64,000 nucleotides of DNA from Sporanaerobium hydrogeniformans (GTDB lineage: Bacteria > Bacillota > Clostridia > Lachnospirales > Cellulosilyticaceae). The stretch lies in the NCBI RefSeq assembly GCF_002735925.1, contig NZ_PEDL01000004.1:124001-188000 (forward strand). The letters are read 5' to 3'. The notes below the pieces were generated by a model. That model was given only the letters and a program-made list of their open reading frames with translations. It had not been told where the DNA came from and did no database searches. The translations under genes and the position numbers were made by a program. Below are positions 16,649-27,633 of this stretch, piece after piece; within the stretch, counting starts at the first letter, position 1; every line of letters begins with the position of its first letter.

Positions 16649-17908
16649 TTACAAAAATCCTTTATAATGTCTCATAAGCATCTGTGACTCAATCTGTTTA
16701 AGCGTTTCTAATGCTACACCTACAACGATTAAGAGAGATGTTCCTGAGAATGCAACTTGCACTTTAAATATGAGCTGAAATACGAGTGGAAGTACGGCAA
16801 GTATTGCTAAAAATATGGCTCCTAATAAGGTAATACGGGTAGCTACATCTGATAAATAATCTGATGTTGGTTTACCAGGTCTAATCCCTGGGATGAAACC
16901 ACTACCTTTTTTCATATTTGATGCAATCTCCATAGGATTAAATGCAATGGTAGAGTAAAAGAAAGCAAATGCAAATATAAGAACAACATAAATAACTGTT
17001 CCTACTGGATGGGTCCAGTTAAGATAAAGTAAAATTTGTGACCATATTTCATTTGTTGTACCACCAAATAAATTGGTGATAATTTGTGGAAAATTCATGA
17101 TGGACATTGCAAAGATAATTGGAAGTACCCCTGCAAGATTAACTTTAATTGGTATATGTTGTGATTGACCACCATAAATTTTACGTCCTACAGTACGTTT
17201 AGCATACTGTACAGGAACTCTTCTTTCTCCTTGTGCCATTAAGACAACAAAGCCTATTACTAATACAAATAATAAAATGATAATAAGTGGTTTTATATAT
17301 CCAGAAGTCTGGAACATAAGGTAAACATCTTTTGGAAGTCTCGCAATGATGTTGATAAAGATAATTAATGAAATACCATTACCCACACCTTTTTGAGTAA
17401 TTTGTTCACCTATCCACATAACAAGCATTGAACCTGCTACTAAACCAATAAGTACAACTAAGAAAGTCCAAATAGACTGGTTAACAAGAACCCCTTGACT
17501 CCTAATTGTATAGGTTGTAGCAGCACCTTGAATAAGTGCTAAACCTAAAGTTACATAACGTGTGTATTTGTTAATTTTCTTACGGCCAATTTCGCCTTCT
17601 TTAGCAAGCTCTTCAAGCTTTGTAATAGCTATTTGAAGAAGTTGCATAATAATGCTGGCTGTAATGTAGGGGCCTACACCTAGAGCAAATAATGCCATAG
17701 TTTTGAAGGCTCCTCCTGTTACAACATCCATTAGGTTTAAAACATTGTTTTGACTGTTCATCATAGAGCTTAGGGCTGCTGTATCAATACCTGGTACTGT
17801 TACATGTGCACCTATTCTAATAAAAGCAAACATCCAAAGTGTATATATCATTTTTTTGCGTAGTTCTGGTACTCTCCATGCATTTTTAAGCGTTTTGAAT
17901 AAATCCAC
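16649..17908 (-). CDS. secY: Preprotein translocase subunit SecY
   Basis: A 419-residue protein with ten predicted membrane helices, the channel of the Sec translocon. MQLLQIAITKLEELAKEGEIGRKK region, GVGNGISLIIFINI and PGIRPGKPTSDYL are characteristic. It begins with GTG directly after the rplO stop codon, with GAGGTG inside the end of rplO as the ribosome site, so its translation is likely coupled. Its partner secE is at 57495-57674. Confidence 0.98.
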   Translation of the reverse strand: MDLFKTLKNAWRVPELRKKMIYTLWMFAFIRIGAHVTVPGIDTAALSSMMNSQNNVLNLMDVVTGGAFKTMALFALGVGPYITASIIMQLLQIAITKLEELAKEGEIGRKKINKYTRYVTLGLALIQGAATTYTIRSQGVLVNQSIWTFLVVLIGLVAGSMLVMWIGEQITQKGVGNGISLIIFINIIARLPKDVYLMFQTSGYIKPLIIILLFVLVIGFVVLMAQGERRVPVQYAKRTVGRKIYGGQSQHIPIKVNLAGVLPIIFAMSIMNFPQIITNLFGGTTNEIWSQILLYLNWTHPVGTVIYVVLIFAFAFFYSTIAFNPMEIASNMKKGSGFIPGIRPGKPTSDYLSDVATRITLLGAIFLAILAVLPLVFQLIFKVQVAFSGTSLLIVVGVALETLKQIESQMLMRHYKGFL

Positions 17909-18352
17909 CTACATCACCTCTTCTGTTTTTCCACCCACAGCTTCGATTTTTTCTTTTGCACCAGCACTAAAAGCATTTGCTTGTACTGTTAATTTTTTAG
18001 TTAAGTCACCTTTACCAAGAATTTTAACACCGTCTCTTGGGTTTTTAATGATACCTGCTTCAATCATAGCATCTACTGTTACAACCGCACCATCTTCAAA
18101 GCGATTTAAAAGATCAACATTGATACCAACGATTTCTAAGCTATTACGGTTTGTGAAGCCACGTTTTGGAAGTCTTCTGTATAATGGCATTTGACCACCT
18201 TCAAAACCTGGTCTAACTCCACCACCTGTTCTTGCTTTTTGTCCTTTATGTCCTCTACCAGCTGTTTTACCGTTACCTGAACCATGGCCACGGCCAACGC
18301 GGAAAGATGATTTTTTTGAACCTTCAACTGGTCTTAATTCACTTAAATTCAT
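17909..18352 (-). CDS. rplO: 50S ribosomal protein L15
   Basis: A 147-residue L15 with the Gly-rich basic N-terminus [20 protein letters not shown] and [17 protein letters not shown]. It is a late-assembly 50S protein. Its stop codon abuts the secY start. Confidence 0.98.
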   Translation of the reverse strand: MNLSELRPVEGSKKSSFRVGRGHGSGNGKTAGRGHKGQKARTGGGVRPGFEGGQMPLYRRLPKRGFTNRNSLEIVGINVDLLNRFEDGAVVTVDAMIEAGIIKNPRDGVKILGKGDLTKKLTVQANAFSAGAKEKIEAVGGKTEEVM

Positions 18353-18385
18353 GTCTTTGGCACCTCCTTCTATCTAGTATTTCTA

Positions 18386-18571
18386 TTACTCGTTAATCTC
18401 TTCAACTTTAACTAAGTGTTTTATTTGATCAACCATTCCACGAATTGCAGCGTTATCTTCGTGAATGTTTGAGCTATTAATTTTTCCTAAACCGAGAGCT
18501 TGTACAGTTTTCTTATGCTTTGGAATTGCCCCGATTGTGGATCTTACTAAAGTTACTTTTATTTTAGCCAC
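18386..18571 (-). CDS. rpmD: 50S ribosomal protein L30
   Basis: A 61-residue L30 ([29 protein letters not shown]). Bacterial L30 is short, as here. It lies between rpsE and rplO, the standard spc order. Confidence 0.97.
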   Translation of the reverse strand: MAKIKVTLVRSTIGAIPKHKKTVQALGLGKINSSNIHEDNAAIRGMVDQIKHLVKVEEINE

Positions 18572-18587
18572 TTGAACATTCCTCCTC

Positions 18588-19100
18588 TTATCCTAAAAGC
18601 TCTTCTACTGTTTTGCCGCGAAGTTTAGCAACTTCTGCTGGTGTTTTTAATGTTCTAAGTCCTTCAATTGTTGCATGAACGACATTTTTCTTGTTATTTG
18701 AACCTAAAGATTTAGTTCTGATATTACGGATACCTGCAAGTTCAAGGACAGCACGAGCTGGGCCACCTGCGATAACTCCTGTACCTTCTTTAGCTGGTTT
18801 AAGAAGTACTCTAGCACTTCCAAATTCACCAGTATATTCATGATAAATACTATCTGCATCATTTCTTTGGATGTAGATAAGATTTTTCTTAGCATCGTCG
18901 ATAGCTTTTTGAATAGCATTTGGGATTTCCATTGCTTTTCCTAAGCCTACACCAACATGACCATTTCCGTCTCCAACTACTACTAAAGCAGAGAAACGGA
19001 ATGTACGACCACCTTTAACAACTTTTGTTACACGTTTAATTGTAACAACTTTTTCTTGAAGATCCAATGCTGTAGGATCGATTCTTAATTGATTAGCCAC
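18588..19100 (-). CDS. rpsE: 30S ribosomal protein S5
   Basis: A 170-residue S5 involved in decoding fidelity and mRNA unwinding. [40 protein letters not shown] and [19 protein letters not shown] are the double-stranded RNA-binding and core motifs. It starts with GTG behind a GGAGG site. Confidence 0.98.
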   Translation of the reverse strand: MANQLRIDPTALDLQEKVVTIKRVTKVVKGGRTFRFSALVVVGDGNGHVGVGLGKAMEIPNAIQKAIDDAKKNLIYIQRNDADSIYHEYTGEFGSARVLLKPAKEGTGVIAGGPARAVLELAGIRNIRTKSLGSNNKKNVVHATIEGLRTLKTPAEVAKLRGKTVEELLG

Positions 19101-19117
19101 CGTCTTTCCCTCCTTTA

Positions 19118-19486
19118 TTAGAATTGTAATCCAGCCTCACGGGCTGCATCTGCTAATGCTTTAACTCTACCATGATATAAGAATCCACCACGGTCAAATA
19201 CTACTTCTTCAATTCCTTTAGCTTTTGCTTTTTCAGCAATTGCTGTTCCAACTGCCTCTGCAGCTGCTACATTAGATGTGCCTTCAAGTTTAGAAGCGAT
19301 TGCTTTTTCAACTGTTGAAGCTGCTACTAATGTATTACCTGTTTGATCATCTATAATTTGTGCATAAATGTGTTTTTCACTTCTAAATACAGAAAGTCTT
19401 GGTCTAGCAGCTGTGCCAGCAAGATTTTTACGCATTCTGTTGTGTTTTTTTACACGGATAGCACTACGTGATTGTTTGCTTACCAT
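19118..19486 (-). CDS. rplR: 50S ribosomal protein L18
   Basis: A 122-residue L18 that binds 5S rRNA with L5. [20 protein letters not shown] and the ending [20 protein letters not shown] are diagnostic. Confidence 0.98.
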   Translation of the reverse strand: MVSKQSRSAIRVKKHNRMRKNLAGTAARPRLSVFRSEKHIYAQIIDDQTGNTLVAASTVEKAIASKLEGTSNVAAAEAVGTAIAEKAKAKGIEEVVFDRGGFLYHGRVKALADAAREAGLQF

Positions 19487-19507
19487 TTGTTAGTTCACCC
19501 CTTTGCT

Positions 19508-20047
19508 TTATTTTTTACCTGTTTTACCTTCTTTACGTCTGATTACTTCATCAACGTATTTAATCCCTTTACCTTTGTAAGGTTCTGGTGGACGTTTGAA
19601 TCTGATTTCAGCCGCAAGTTGGCCAACTTCTTCTTTATTAATTCCAGAAACAGTAATTTTATTACCTTCTACTGTAGTTGTAAGACCTTCTGGATCTTCC
19701 ATTTCTACTGGGTGAGAGTATCCTAATGAAAGAACTAATTTTTTACCTTGTTTTTGTGCTCTATATCCAACACCATTGATTTCTAACACTTTTGTGAAAC
19801 CGTTAGTAACACCTTCAACCATGTTTGCAATAAGTGTTCTTGTTAAACCATGAAGAGATCTATTTCTTTTAAGATCGTTTGGTCTAGTAACTATGATTTC
19901 GTTACCTTCTTGTGCAATATTCATTGCTAAGTCAAATGTTCTCGTAAGTGTTCCTTTTGGTCCTTTAACTGTTACTACATTGCCTTCAGCAATTGTAACT
20001 GTTACGCCTGCAGGAACCTGAACTGGTAATTTACCAATACGTGACAT
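19508..20047 (-). CDS. rplF: 50S ribosomal protein L6
   Basis: A 179-residue L6 near the sarcin-ricin loop. [15 protein letters not shown] opens it; the C-terminal RNA-binding motif [13 protein letters not shown] is intact. Confidence 0.98.
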   Translation of the reverse strand: MSRIGKLPVQVPAGVTVTIAEGNVVTVKGPKGTLTRTFDLAMNIAQEGNEIIVTRPNDLKRNRSLHGLTRTLIANMVEGVTNGFTKVLEINGVGYRAQKQGKKLVLSLGYSHPVEMEDPEGLTTTVEGNKITVSGINKEEVGQLAAEIRFKRPPEPYKGKGIKYVDEVIRRKEGKTGKK

Positions 20048-20076
20048 TCTCGCACCTCCTTATATTTTTTTGTCTA

Positions 20077-20478
20077 CTACCAAATAAATGCGATAACTTC
20101 TCCGCCTACGTTTTGTTTTCTAGCTTCTTTGTCAGTGATTACACCTTTATTTGTAGAAATAATCGCTGTTCCAAGTCCGCCTAATACTTTAGGTAAGTTT
20201 TCTGTATCTGCGTATACACGAAGACCTGGTTTAGAAATTTTCTTAATACCAGAGATAACTTTTTCATTCTTATCTTTACCATATTTTAAAGTAATACGAA
20301 TATTTGCTTTCACACCGTCTCCGATTACTTCGAAACTTTTAATGTAACCCTCGTTTAAAAGGATTTCTGCAATTGCTTTTTTCATTTTAGATGCAGGGAA
20401 CTCTACAACATCATGTTTTGCAATATTTGCATTTCTGATTCTTGTAAGCATATCTGCAATAGGATCGCTCATTGTCAT
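20077..20478 (-). CDS. rpsH: 30S ribosomal protein S8
   Basis: A 133-residue S8 binding the central domain of 16S r[23 protein letters not shown] and the ending [17 protein letters not shown] are typical. The first ATG (20478) lies 9 bases after GGAGG and is preferred over an in-frame ATG 6 bases later. Confidence 0.97.
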   Translation of the reverse strand: MTMSDPIADMLTRIRNANIAKHDVVEFPASKMKKAIAEILLNEGYIKSFEVIGDGVKANIRITLKYGKDKNEKVISGIKKISKPGLRVYADTENLPKVLGGLGTAIISTNKGVITDKEARKQNVGGEVIAFIW

Positions 20479-20499
20479 TTTTAGTTGCCTCCTTCCTTC

Positions 20500-20685
20500 T
20501 TACCAGCTTGCTTTTTTAACGCCTGGGATTTGACCTTTATAGGCTAATTCTCTGAAACAAATACGACAGATACCGAATTTTCTAATGTACGCATGTGGAC
20601 GTCCACAGATACGGCATCTTGTGTATTCTTGAGTTGAAAATTTAGCAGGTCTTTGTTGCTTAACTTTCATAGATGTTTTTGCCAT
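20500..20685 (-). CDS. rpsZ: 30S ribosomal protein S14, zinc-ribbon type Z
   Basis: A 61-residue S14 of the short zinc form. Cys24, Cys27, Cys40 and Cys43 in [20 protein letters not shown] and RICFREL bind zinc. It is the housekeeping C+ form in Firmicutes; gene names rpsN and rpsZ are both used. Confidence 0.97.
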   Translation of the reverse strand: MAKTSMKVKQQRPAKFSTQEYTRCRICGRPHAYIRKFGICRICFRELAYKGQIPGVKKASW

Positions 20686-20699
20686 TCTATTTACCCTCC

Positions 20700-21239
20700 T
20701 TATTTTTGAAAAGGCATTCCGAATTGTGTTAACAGCTCACGTGCTTCTTCATCCGTTTCTGCTGTTGTTACAATAATAACGTCCATACCACGAACTTTAT
20801 CGATTTTATCATACTCGATTTCTGGGAAAATAAGTTGCTCCTTGATACCTAAAGCATAGTTACCACGACCATCAAATGCTGCAGAGCTTACTCCACGGAA
20901 GTCACGTACACGTGGAAGCGCTAAGTTTACTAAACGATCAAGAAACTCATACATTTTTTCTCCACGAAGAGTTACTTTACATCCGATAGGCATACCTTCA
21001 CGAAGTTTGAATGCCGCTACAGATTTTTTTGCTTTTGTAATGATAGGTTTTTGGCCAGAGATAATTTCCATATCTGATGTAGCTGCTTCTAATGCTTTTG
21101 CATTATCTTTCGCTTCACCAACGCCCATGTTAATTACAATTTTATGAATTTTAGGTACTTCTAATTGATTTTTATAATTGAACTTTTGAGTCATAGCGCT
21201 CACAATTTCATTTCTATAAATGTCCTTTAATCTTGCCAT
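20700..21239 (-). CDS. rplE: 50S ribosomal protein L5
   Basis: A 179-residue L5, a 5S rRNA-binding protein of the central protuberance. [40 protein letters not shown] and [19 protein letters not shown] are conserved. Confidence 0.98.
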   Translation of the reverse strand: MARLKDIYRNEIVSAMTQKFNYKNQLEVPKIHKIVINMGVGEAKDNAKALEAATSDMEIISGQKPIITKAKKSVAAFKLREGMPIGCKVTLRGEKMYEFLDRLVNLALPRVRDFRGVSSAAFDGRGNYALGIKEQLIFPEIEYDKIDKVRGMDVIIVTTAETDEEARELLTQFGMPFQK

Positions 21240-21263
21240 AGCTTATATTTCCTCCTTCCTAGC

Positions 21264-21575
21264 TTAGTCGATTACAAAACGTTCTTTGTTTACAATCGCT
21301 ACGCGAACTTTTTTTCCATCGTTTATTTGAACACCTAAGCGTGCTGGTTTACCATTATGAACATACATCACGTTAGAAATGTGAACGGGTGCTTCTCTTT
21401 CGATTAAACCACCTTGATTACCTGCATTTGCTTTTTGATGTTTTGTAACTTTATTACAACCTTCTACAACCACACGGCCATCTTTACGGTTGATAAAAGT
21501 AATGTTACCTTCTTTGCCCTTATCTTTACCGGCAATAATAACTACTCTATCACCTTTTTTAAGTTTAGTTTTCAC
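21264..21575 (-). CDS. rplX: 50S ribosomal protein L24
   Basis: A 103-residue L24, one of two assembly initiators of the 50S subunit. The KOW motif KKGDRVVIIAGKDKGKEGNI is at the N-terminus. It starts with GTG; the CACACCTCC just upstream on the plus strand gives the ribosome site GGAGGTG. Confidence 0.97.
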   Translation of the reverse strand: MKTKLKKGDRVVIIAGKDKGKEGNITFINRKDGRVVVEGCNKVTKHQKANAGNQGGLIEREAPVHISNVMYVHNGKPARLGVQINDGKKVRVAIVNKERFVID

Positions 21576-21588
21576 TATTCACACCTCC

Positions 21589-21957
21589 TTATAAAACTTC
21601 TGGAGCAAGTGATAAGATTTTTGTGTATTTCTTTTCTCTTAACTCTCTTGCTACTGGTCCAAAAATACGTGTTCCTCTTGGGTTTTTGTCTTCTTTAATA
21701 ATAACAGCTGCATTTTCGTCAAATTTGATATAAGAACCATCTTGTCTTCTTACACCTTTAACTGTACGAACTACTACTGCTTTCACTACATCACCTTTTT
21801 TAACAACGCCGCCTGGTGTTGCATCTTTTACTGTAGCTACAATAACATCACCGATGTTAGCATATCTTCTTGTAGAACCGCCAAGTACACGGATGCAAAG
21901 AAGTTCTTTGGCTCCTGTATTATCAGCTACTCTTAATCTACTTTCTTGTTGGATCAT
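21589..21957 (-). CDS. rplN: 50S ribosomal protein L14
   Basis: A 122-residue L14 at the subunit interface. [20 protein letters not shown] and the segment [20 protein letters not shown] are nearly invariant family motifs. Confidence 0.98.
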   Translation of the reverse strand: MIQQESRLRVADNTGAKELLCIRVLGGSTRRYANIGDVIVATVKDATPGGVVKKGDVVKAVVVRTVKGVRRQDGSYIKFDENAAVIIKEDKNPRGTRIFGPVARELREKKYTKILSLAPEVL

Positions 21958-21988
21958 GAGAAGTGCCCTCCTTTCAAGATTACTAATA

Positions 21989-22246
21989 CTATTTTGCTTT
22001 TTCTACAATTTCAACAAGTCTAAAACGTTTTGATTTAGATAGTGGTCTTGTTTCCATCACTTTAACTCTATCACCGATCTGGCACTCATTGTTTTCATCA
22101 TGAGCATGTAATTTATAAGTTCTTTTTACGATTTTACCGTAAAGAGGATGCTTTACATTGTTTACTACTGCAACAGTAATAGTTTTATCCATTTTGTTGC
22201 TCACTACATTACCAATTAATGTTTTACGTAAATTTCTTTCTGACAC
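21989..22246 (-). CDS. rpsQ: 30S ribosomal protein S17
   Basis: An 85-residue S17, an early 16S-binding OB-fold protein. [20 protein letters not shown] and [20 protein letters not shown] are typical. It starts with GTG behind GGAGG. Confidence 0.97.
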   Translation of the reverse strand: MSERNLRKTLIGNVVSNKMDKTITVAVVNNVKHPLYGKIVKRTYKLHAHDENNECQIGDRVKVMETRPLSKSKRFRLVEIVEKAK

Positions 22247-22264
22247 GACTTGACCTCCTCTCTA

Positions 22265-22474
22265 TTACACGGTTGCTTTTTGTGTAATAATCGTTTGAAT
22301 ACGTGCGATATTCTTTCTTACTTCTTTGATTCTTGCTGTATTATCTAATTGATTGGTAGCGTTTTGGAATCTTAAGTTAAAAAGTTCTTTTTTCGCATTC
22401 ACCAATTCAACATTTAATTCTTCAGCTGATTTTGTTCTTATTTCTTCTAAGAATGCTCTACTCTTCACTACCAT
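22265..22474 (-). CDS. rpmC: 50S ribosomal protein L29
   Basis: A 69-residue two-helix protein at the exit tunnel ([40 protein letters not shown]). The ATG at 22474 lies inside the end of rplP, giving a 17-base overlap. A longer upstream reading would run through rplP and is rejected. Confidence 0.95.
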   Translation of the reverse strand: MVVKSRAFLEEIRTKSAEELNVELVNAKKELFNLRFQNATNQLDNTARIKEVRKNIARIQTIITQKATV

Positions 22475-22898
22475 CACCTGCCATTTCTTGTTCAGCACGA
22501 GATACTATCTTACACTTCATAGGTAATTTGTGAACTGCAAGTCTTAATGCTTCTCTAGCTGTTTCTTCTGCTACACCTGATAATTCAAACATAACTCTAC
22601 CTGGTTTTACTACTGCTACCCAATATTCTGGAGAACCTTTACCAGAACCCATACGTGTTTCAGCTGGTTTAGCTGTAACTGGTTTATCTGGGAAGATTTT
22701 AATCCATACTTTACCACCACGTTTAATGTAACGAGTCATAGCAATACGGGCTGCTTCGATTTGATTTGACTTAATCCAAGCTGGCTCCATTGCAACGATA
22801 CCGTAATCACCGTAAGTGATTTTATTTCCACGGGTAGCTTTACCTGTCATACGTCCACGGAACTGTTTGCGACGTTTTACTCTTTTAGGCATTAACAT
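22458..22898 (-). CDS. rplP: 50S ribosomal protein L16
   Basis: A 146-residue L16 near the peptidyl-transferase centre and A-site t[34 protein letters not shown]-type core (here [20 protein letters not shown]) and [19 protein letters not shown] are diagnostic. Its ATG overlaps the rpsC TAA by one base. Confidence 0.98.
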   Translation of the reverse strand: MLMPKRVKRRKQFRGRMTGKATRGNKITYGDYGIVAMEPAWIKSNQIEAARIAMTRYIKRGGKVWIKIFPDKPVTAKPAETRMGSGKGSPEYWVAVVKPGRVMFELSGVAEETAREALRLAVHKLPMKCKIVSRAEQEMAGDGSEE

Positions 22899-23557
22899 TA
22901 GTTATCGCTCCCTTCCTTTTTCGCTTTTACTGGAAGTACTTCTCCTTTGTAGATCCATACTTTCACACCGATTTTACCATAAGTTGTATCTGCTTCTGCA
23001 AAACCGTATTCAATGTCTGCTCTTAATGTTTGAAGTGGAATATTACCATCTGAATAATGTTCTGTACGAGCCATTTCAGCTCCACCTAAACGACCTGAAC
23101 AAGATACTTTGATACCTTTTGCGCCAGATTTAAATGCTTTACCCATTGCTTGTTTCATAGCACGACGGAAAGAAACACGGTTCTCTAATTGAAGTGCAAT
23201 GTTTTCTGCTACTAATTGTGCACAAGCTTCTGGTCTTTTAACTTCCACAATGTTGATAGAAACCTTATTTGGTGTAAGTTTTTCAACTTGTTTACGAAGT
23301 TCATCGATAGATGCTCCACCTTTACCAATTACAATACCTGGTTTAGAGGTATAAACGTGGATTCTAATACGCTTAGACATTCTTTCGATTCCAATTTTAT
23401 CTATTCCTGCAGCATAAAGCTTTTTCTTGATAAATGTTCTTATCTTATTGTCTTCTACAAGGTAGTTACCAAATTCTTTTTTGTCTGCATACCATTTAGC
23501 ATCCCAGTCCTTGATAATACCTACTCTTAATCCATGAGGATTTACCTTTTGACCCAT
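22898..23557 (-). CDS. rpsC: 30S ribosomal protein S3
   Basis: A 219-residue S3 with a type II KH domain ([20 protein letters not shown]) at the mRNA entry and the C-terminal [17 protein letters not shown]-like motif ([20 protein letters not shown]). It lies 13 bases after rplV. Confidence 0.98.
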   Translation of the reverse strand: MGQKVNPHGLRVGIIKDWDAKWYADKKEFGNYLVEDNKIRTFIKKKLYAAGIDKIGIERMSKRIRIHVYTSKPGIVIGKGGASIDELRKQVEKLTPNKVSINIVEVKRPEACAQLVAENIALQLENRVSFRRAMKQAMGKAFKSGAKGIKVSCSGRLGGAEMARTEHYSDGNIPLQTLRADIEYGFAEADTTYGKIGVKVWIYKGEVLPVKAKKEGSDN

Positions 23558-23569
23558 TAGTTAACCTCC

Positions 23570-23956
23570 TTATCTTTCATTTAATACCACTGTAATGTGG
23601 CTAGTTTGTTTCTGAATTTGATATGCACGACCTTGAGCACGTGGACGAATTCTCTTAAGTGTTGGTCCTTTTGTTGAAAAAGCTTCGTCAACATATAGCT
23701 TAGATACATCCATTCCCATATTGTGCTCAGCATTAGCAATCGCTGATTTTAATACTTTTTCTATTACACGTGCACCCCATCTTGGTGTATATGCAAGTAT
23801 TGCAAGTGCAGTATTTACATCTTTACCTTTAATTTGGTCAAGCACGATATTTGCTTTAGTACTTGATAAACGTACAAATGTTACTCTTGCTTTTGGTCTT
23901 GAGTCTTTTTGAGCGTTTCTCTCTTTTTTAATCTGGCTTCTATGTCCTTTTGCCAT
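23570..23956 (-). CDS. rplV: 50S ribosomal protein L22
   Basis: A 128-residue L22 lining the peptide exit tunnel. [20 protein letters not shown] and the hairpin tip [20 protein letters not shown], a site of macrolide-resistance changes in other bacteria, appear unaltered. Confidence 0.98.
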   Translation of the reverse strand: MAKGHRSQIKKERNAQKDSRPKARVTFVRLSSTKANIVLDQIKGKDVNTALAILAYTPRWGARVIEKVLKSAIANAEHNMGMDVSKLYVDEAFSTKGPTLKRIRPRAQGRAYQIQKQTSHITVVLNER

Positions 23957-23986
23957 TTTTAAAGACCTCCTTCCGTAAATAATTAA

Positions 23987-24271
23987 TTAGCGAACTCTTG
24001 ATTTTTTCTCTGCATCTTTACCATGTCCACGGTAAGTTCTTGTAAGTGCAAATTCACCTAATTTGTGTCCTACCATATCTTCTGTAACATATACAGGTAC
24101 ATGTTTTCTACCGTCGTGTACAGCGATAGTATGTCCTACCATGCTTGGGAAGATTGTTGAACGACGTGACCATGATTTAATTACATTTTTCTCACCAGCA
24201 GCGTTCATTGCGTCGATTTTCTTTAATAAATGACTATCTGCAAATGGTCCTTTTTTGATGGAACGAGCCAT
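23987..24271 (-). CDS. rpsS: 30S ribosomal protein S19
   Basis: A 94-residue S19 of the 30S head. [40 protein letters not shown] and [20 protein letters not shown] are conserved. Confidence 0.98.
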   Translation of the reverse strand: MARSIKKGPFADSHLLKKIDAMNAAGEKNVIKSWSRRSTIFPSMVGHTIAVHDGRKHVPVYVTEDMVGHKLGEFALTRTYRGHGKDAEKKSRVR

Positions 24272-24302
24272 TAATGATGCCTCCTTTCAAAGTGCCACAT
24301 AA

Positions 24303-25133
24303 TTATTTATTACGTGGACGTACAATGTATTTATTAGAATGTTTGTTTTTCTTTCTTGTTTTGTATCCAAGAGCTGGTTTACCCCATGGAGTACATGGAT
24401 TTGGACGTCCAATTGGTGATCTACCTTCACCACCACCGTGAGGGTGATCATTAGGGTTCATTACAGAACCACGAACGGTTGGGCGAATACCCATGTGACG
24501 TTTACGTCCTGCTTTACCAATATTAATAAGCTCGTGATCGATATTACCAACTTGACCGATTGTTGCACGGCAGTTAATTGGTAAAAGTCTCATTTCGCCA
24601 GATGGTAATTTAACTGTAGCATGTTTACCTTCTTTAGCCATAAGTTGAGCAGACATACCTGCTGAACGTACTAATTGTCCACCTTTACCTGGTTTCATTT
24701 CGATGTTGTGAATCGTTGCACCTACTGGCATATCTTTCATTTCAAGACAGTTACCAACACGTATTTCTGCTGTTTCACCACTCATTACTGTATCGCCAGC
24801 TTTAAGTCCTAATGGAGCTAAAATGTAGCGTTTTTCACCATCTGCATAAGCAAGTAGTGCGATGTTCGCTGTTCTGTTTGGATCGTACTCGATACCTACA
24901 ACTTTTGCTGGAACACCATCTTTGTTACGTTTGAAATCGATGACTCTGTATTTGATTGTTGCACCGCCACCACGATGACGAACTGTAATTTTACCTTGAT
25001 TGTTTCTACCTGAGTTTTTCTTTAAAGTAACAATTAAAGATTTTTCAGGAGTAACTTTAGTGATTTCTTCAAATGTAGAAGAAGTCATATGTCTTCTTGA
25101 AGGGGTATATGGTCTATATTTTTTGATACCCAT
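24303..25133 (-). CDS. rplB: 50S ribosomal protein L2
   Basis: A 276-residue L2, required for subunit association and peptidyl transfer. [20 protein letters not shown], the [20 protein letters not shown] region and [20 protein letters not shown], including the conserved active-site-proximal His, are present. Confidence 0.98.
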   Translation of the reverse strand: MGIKKYRPYTPSRRHMTSSTFEEITKVTPEKSLIVTLKKNSGRNNQGKITVRHRGGGATIKYRVIDFKRNKDGVPAKVVGIEYDPNRTANIALLAYADGEKRYILAPLGLKAGDTVMSGETAEIRVGNCLEMKDMPVGATIHNIEMKPGKGGQLVRSAGMSAQLMAKEGKHATVKLPSGEMRLLPINCRATIGQVGNIDHELINIGKAGRKRHMGIRPTVRGSVMNPNDHPHGGGEGRSPIGRPNPCTPWGKPALGYKTRKKNKHSNKYIVRPRNK

Positions 25134-25198
25134 CTCATTTCACTCCTTTCAATCATTTCATTTACACTTAGCCGTGTGTTTCATCTTGCTCTATTAAA

Positions 25199-25498
25199 CT
25201 ACATTCCTTGGAAAAAGTCAATGTCTTTGCTTTCTTGGGTAAGTTTAACAATTGCCTTTTTGTAGTCATTGGTTTTTCCAACTGTTTTTCCACGACGTTT
25301 TGTTTTACCATCGAAGTTAGCTGTATTTACCTTTTCTACTTTTGTTCCTTCGAACATTTTTTCTACTGCATCTTTAATTTGTCCTTTAGTTGCAGTTTTG
25401 TGTACTTGGAATGTGTATTTCTTTTCTGCCATTTGGTTCATACTTTTTTCAGTAATCACTGGCTTTAAAATGACATCATAAAATTTTAAATCTGCCAT
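25199..25498 (-). CDS. rplW: 50S ribosomal protein L23
   Basis: A 99-residue L23 at the exit tunnel, the docking site for SRP and trigger factor. [20 protein letters not shown] and [20 protein letters not shown] are typical. Its ATG shares one base with the rplD stop codon. Confidence 0.98.
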   Translation of the reverse strand: MADLKFYDVILKPVITEKSMNQMAEKKYTFQVHKTATKGQIKDAVEKMFEGTKVEKVNTANFDGKTKRRGKTVGKTNDYKKAIVKLTQESKDIDFFQGM

Positions 25499-26121
25499 TA
25501 TGCGTACACCTCCTCAATTTTGCTTAATGCTTCTTTAGTTACAACGAATGTATCATATTTTAAAATATCATATACATTGATGTTGTTTACTGCTGATGTT
25601 TTAATGCCTTGGATGTTGCGAGCTGATAACATAACATTTCTGCTTGCTTCACCTTCTGTAACAATTAATGCTTTGTTTAATTTAAGAGCAGCTAATACAT
25701 TAGCCATTGCTTTTGTTTTAATTTCAGCAAGCTCTAACGAATCTAAAACGATCATTTTGCTAGCATTTACTCTGCTTGTTAAAGCTGATTTTAATGCAAG
25801 TTGTTTTTCTTTTCTGTTTAATTTTACAGAGTAGTCACGAGGTTTTGGTGCAAATGCAACTCCACCACCTGTCCATTGTACAGAACGAATAGAACCTTGT
25901 CTTGCTCTACCTGTACCTTTTTGTCTCCATGGTTTTCTACCACCACCACGTACTTCTGCACGTGTTTTAGCACTTTGTGTACCTTGACGTCTATTTGCAA
26001 GATGTGCCACAACTGCTGCGTGAACTAAATGTTCTTTTACATCTACTGCAAAGATTGAATCGTTTAATTCTACTTCGCCTACTTGTTGTCCATTTATATT
26101 ATAAACAGCTATATTTGCCAT
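25498..26121 (-). CDS. rplD: 50S ribosomal protein L4
   Basis: A 207-residue L4 from the ATG at 26121, which follows AAAGGAGG; an upstream in-frame start lacks a ribosome site. The tunnel loop [20 protein letters not shown] is intact. In enterobacteria L4 represses the S10 operon; whether it does so here is unknown. Confidence 0.97.
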   Translation of the reverse strand: MANIAVYNINGQQVGEVELNDSIFAVDVKEHLVHAAVVAHLANRRQGTQSAKTRAEVRGGGRKPWRQKGTGRARQGSIRSVQWTGGGVAFAPKPRDYSVKLNRKEKQLALKSALTSRVNASKMIVLDSLELAEIKTKAMANVLAALKLNKALIVTEGEASRNVMLSARNIQGIKTSAVNNINVYDILKYDTFVVTKEALSKIEEVYA

Positions 26122-26147
26122 TCTTTTTTCCTCCTTTCTGACCTTCA

Positions 26148-26777
26148 TTAAGCTTTAACGCTATCTTTGATTGCAATGATAGTACCTTTTGGTCCTGGCA
26201 CTGCACCTTTTAATAGGATTAAGTTTTTGTCTACATCAATACGAGCAACTTCAAGGTTTTGAACAGTAATTTGGTTGCATCCCATATGTGATGGAAGACC
26301 TTTACCCTTCATAACACGTCCTGGACTTGTTGCTGCACCCATAGAACCTGCTACACGGTGAGACTTAGAACCATGTCCCATTGGCCCACGACTTTGGCCA
26401 TATTTTTTGATTGCACCTTGATATCCTTTACCTTTTGAAGTACCAGTAACATCTACTTTATCTCCAGCAGCAAATATATCCGCTTTGATTTCTGCACCTA
26501 CTTCGTAGCTACTAATATCTTCTAAACGGAATTCTTTTAAGTGTTTCTTTGGTGCTACGCCAGCTTTTTTAAAGTGACCTAATTCTGGTTTAATCATGCG
26601 TTTTTCTTTTACTTCACCAAAACCGATTTGGATTGCTTCGTATCCATCGTTTTCGATTGTTTTCTTTTGAGAAACTACACATGGACCTGCTTCTAATACT
26701 GTAACAGGAATTAAGTTTGCATTTTCATCAAAAATTTGTGTCATACCAATTTTTTTAGCTAATATTGCTTTTTTCAT
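26148..26777 (-). CDS. rplC: 50S ribosomal protein L3
   Basis: A 209-residue L3, the other initiator of 50S assembly. [20 protein letters not shown] and [20 protein letters not shown], which leads towards the peptidyl-transferase centre, identify it. Confidence 0.98.
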   Translation of the reverse strand: MKKAILAKKIGMTQIFDENANLIPVTVLEAGPCVVSQKKTIENDGYEAIQIGFGEVKEKRMIKPELGHFKKAGVAPKKHLKEFRLEDISSYEVGAEIKADIFAAGDKVDVTGTSKGKGYQGAIKKYGQSRGPMGHGSKSHRVAGSMGAATSPGRVMKGKGLPSHMGCNQITVQNLEVARIDVDKNLILLKGAVPGPKGTIIAIKDSVKA

Positions 26778-26862
26778 TTCCTTTACACCTCCTAATATCT
26801 ACAGCGGATTACCATTTAGATAATCATCCTAGACGATTAATCAACCGCCCACTATGCGAAAA

Positions 26863-27171
26863 TTATTTCGCGTCAACTTTGATATCTACGCCTGCTGGTA
26901 AATCGATACGCATAAGTGCATCGCCAGTTTTTGGTGTAGCTTCAACGTCGATTAATCTTTTGTGAGTTCTAAGTTCAAATTGCTCACGAGAATCTTTGTA
27001 CTTGTGAACAGCACGAAGAATAGTTACCACTTCCTTTTTAGTTGGTAATGGTATTGGACCACTTACTTGTGCTCCTGTTTTCTTAGCAATTTCAACGATC
27101 TCAGCTGCTGTTTGATCAATTAATTTGTGATCATAAGCTTTTAAAGTAATACGGATTTTTTGACTTGCCAT
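26863..27171 (-). CDS. rpsJ: 30S ribosomal protein S10
   Basis: A 102-residue S10 (NusE), which also joins the NusB antitermination complex. [19 protein letters not shown] and [17 protein letters not shown] are diagnostic. The ATG at 27171 follows AAGGAGGGG; the open frame upstream to 27258 is leader RNA, not protein. It is the first gene of the S10 operon. Confidence 0.97.
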   Translation of the reverse strand: MASQKIRITLKAYDHKLIDQTAAEIVEIAKKTGAQVSGPIPLPTKKEVVTILRAVHKYKDSREQFELRTHKRLIDVEATPKTGDALMRIDLPAGVDIKVDAK

Positions 27172-27407
27172 AAAAAAAGTCCCCTCCTTTTCGTACTTTT
27201 TTGAAAGCAGTACGACCAGTGGTGACTGTACACTCGACCTTGCGTGCCACATACGCATATAGGCATAGCTTGGCTATCCTTCATGCATAGGGTACAAATT
27301 CTATAGTACAGTGACCTGGCGCCTGGTTTCTTGAACCGGACATTCGCTCCCTAGAAATTCATCTTACGATGGTAACCTTCTAGATCATAGTTCTCAATGT
27401 CACAACA
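27172..27407 (-). promoter_or_regulatory. Long untranslated leader of the S10 operon
   Basis: About 235 bases separate the predicted transcription start from rpsJ. The stretch is markedly less AT-rich than other gaps and contains many short complementary blocks, for example AGTACGA/TCGTACT near 27200-27230 and ACTATGATCTAGAAGG-type segments upstream. It has the appearance of structured regulatory RNA. No known leader class can be assigned by eye. Confidence 0.6.
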
Positions 27408-27413
27408 ATATTG

Positions 27414-27442
27414 AGTATACACTATGGTTTCTCCTTTTACAA
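27414..27442 (-). promoter_or_regulatory. Promoter of the S10-spc-alpha supercluster
   Basis: Minus-strand TTGTAA (27442-27437), a 17-base spacer and TATACT (27419-27414) lie about 240 bases ahead of rpsJ. From here to the tuf terminator the DNA is strongly AT-rich and empty of genes. Confidence 0.7.
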
Positions 27443-27593
27443 GGTTTTTTTTTATTTTTTACGTAATTTTTTAAGGGATTTTTATCCATTTATTTTTACT
27501 TCTATTTATTTGTTTCTATAATATAGTGAGATCTCTTTTATATCTTCCTACTTTATTAATACCCTTCTCTAAATTAATCACCACATTATAAAA

Positions 27594-27618
27594 GGAGTAC
27601 ACCTAGAAGGTGTACTCC
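27594..27618 (-). terminator. Intrinsic terminator of tuf
   Basis: GGAGTACACCT and AGGTGTACTCC (27594-27604, 27608-27618) make a perfect 11-base stem with a 3-base loop, followed on the minus strand by TTTTATAAT. Confidence 0.88.
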
Positions 27619-27633
27619 CTATACTAAAAAATA

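Noticed and set aside
26778-26862. Short inverted sequences in the rplC-rpsJ gap
   Set aside because: The possible helix AATCATC/GACGATT has a mismatch and could be chance; there is no supporting context.
27172-27258. N-terminal extension of rpsJ
   Set aside because: S10 is about 102 residues long and the ATG at 27171 has an ideal ribosome site; the extension lies in the leader RNA.
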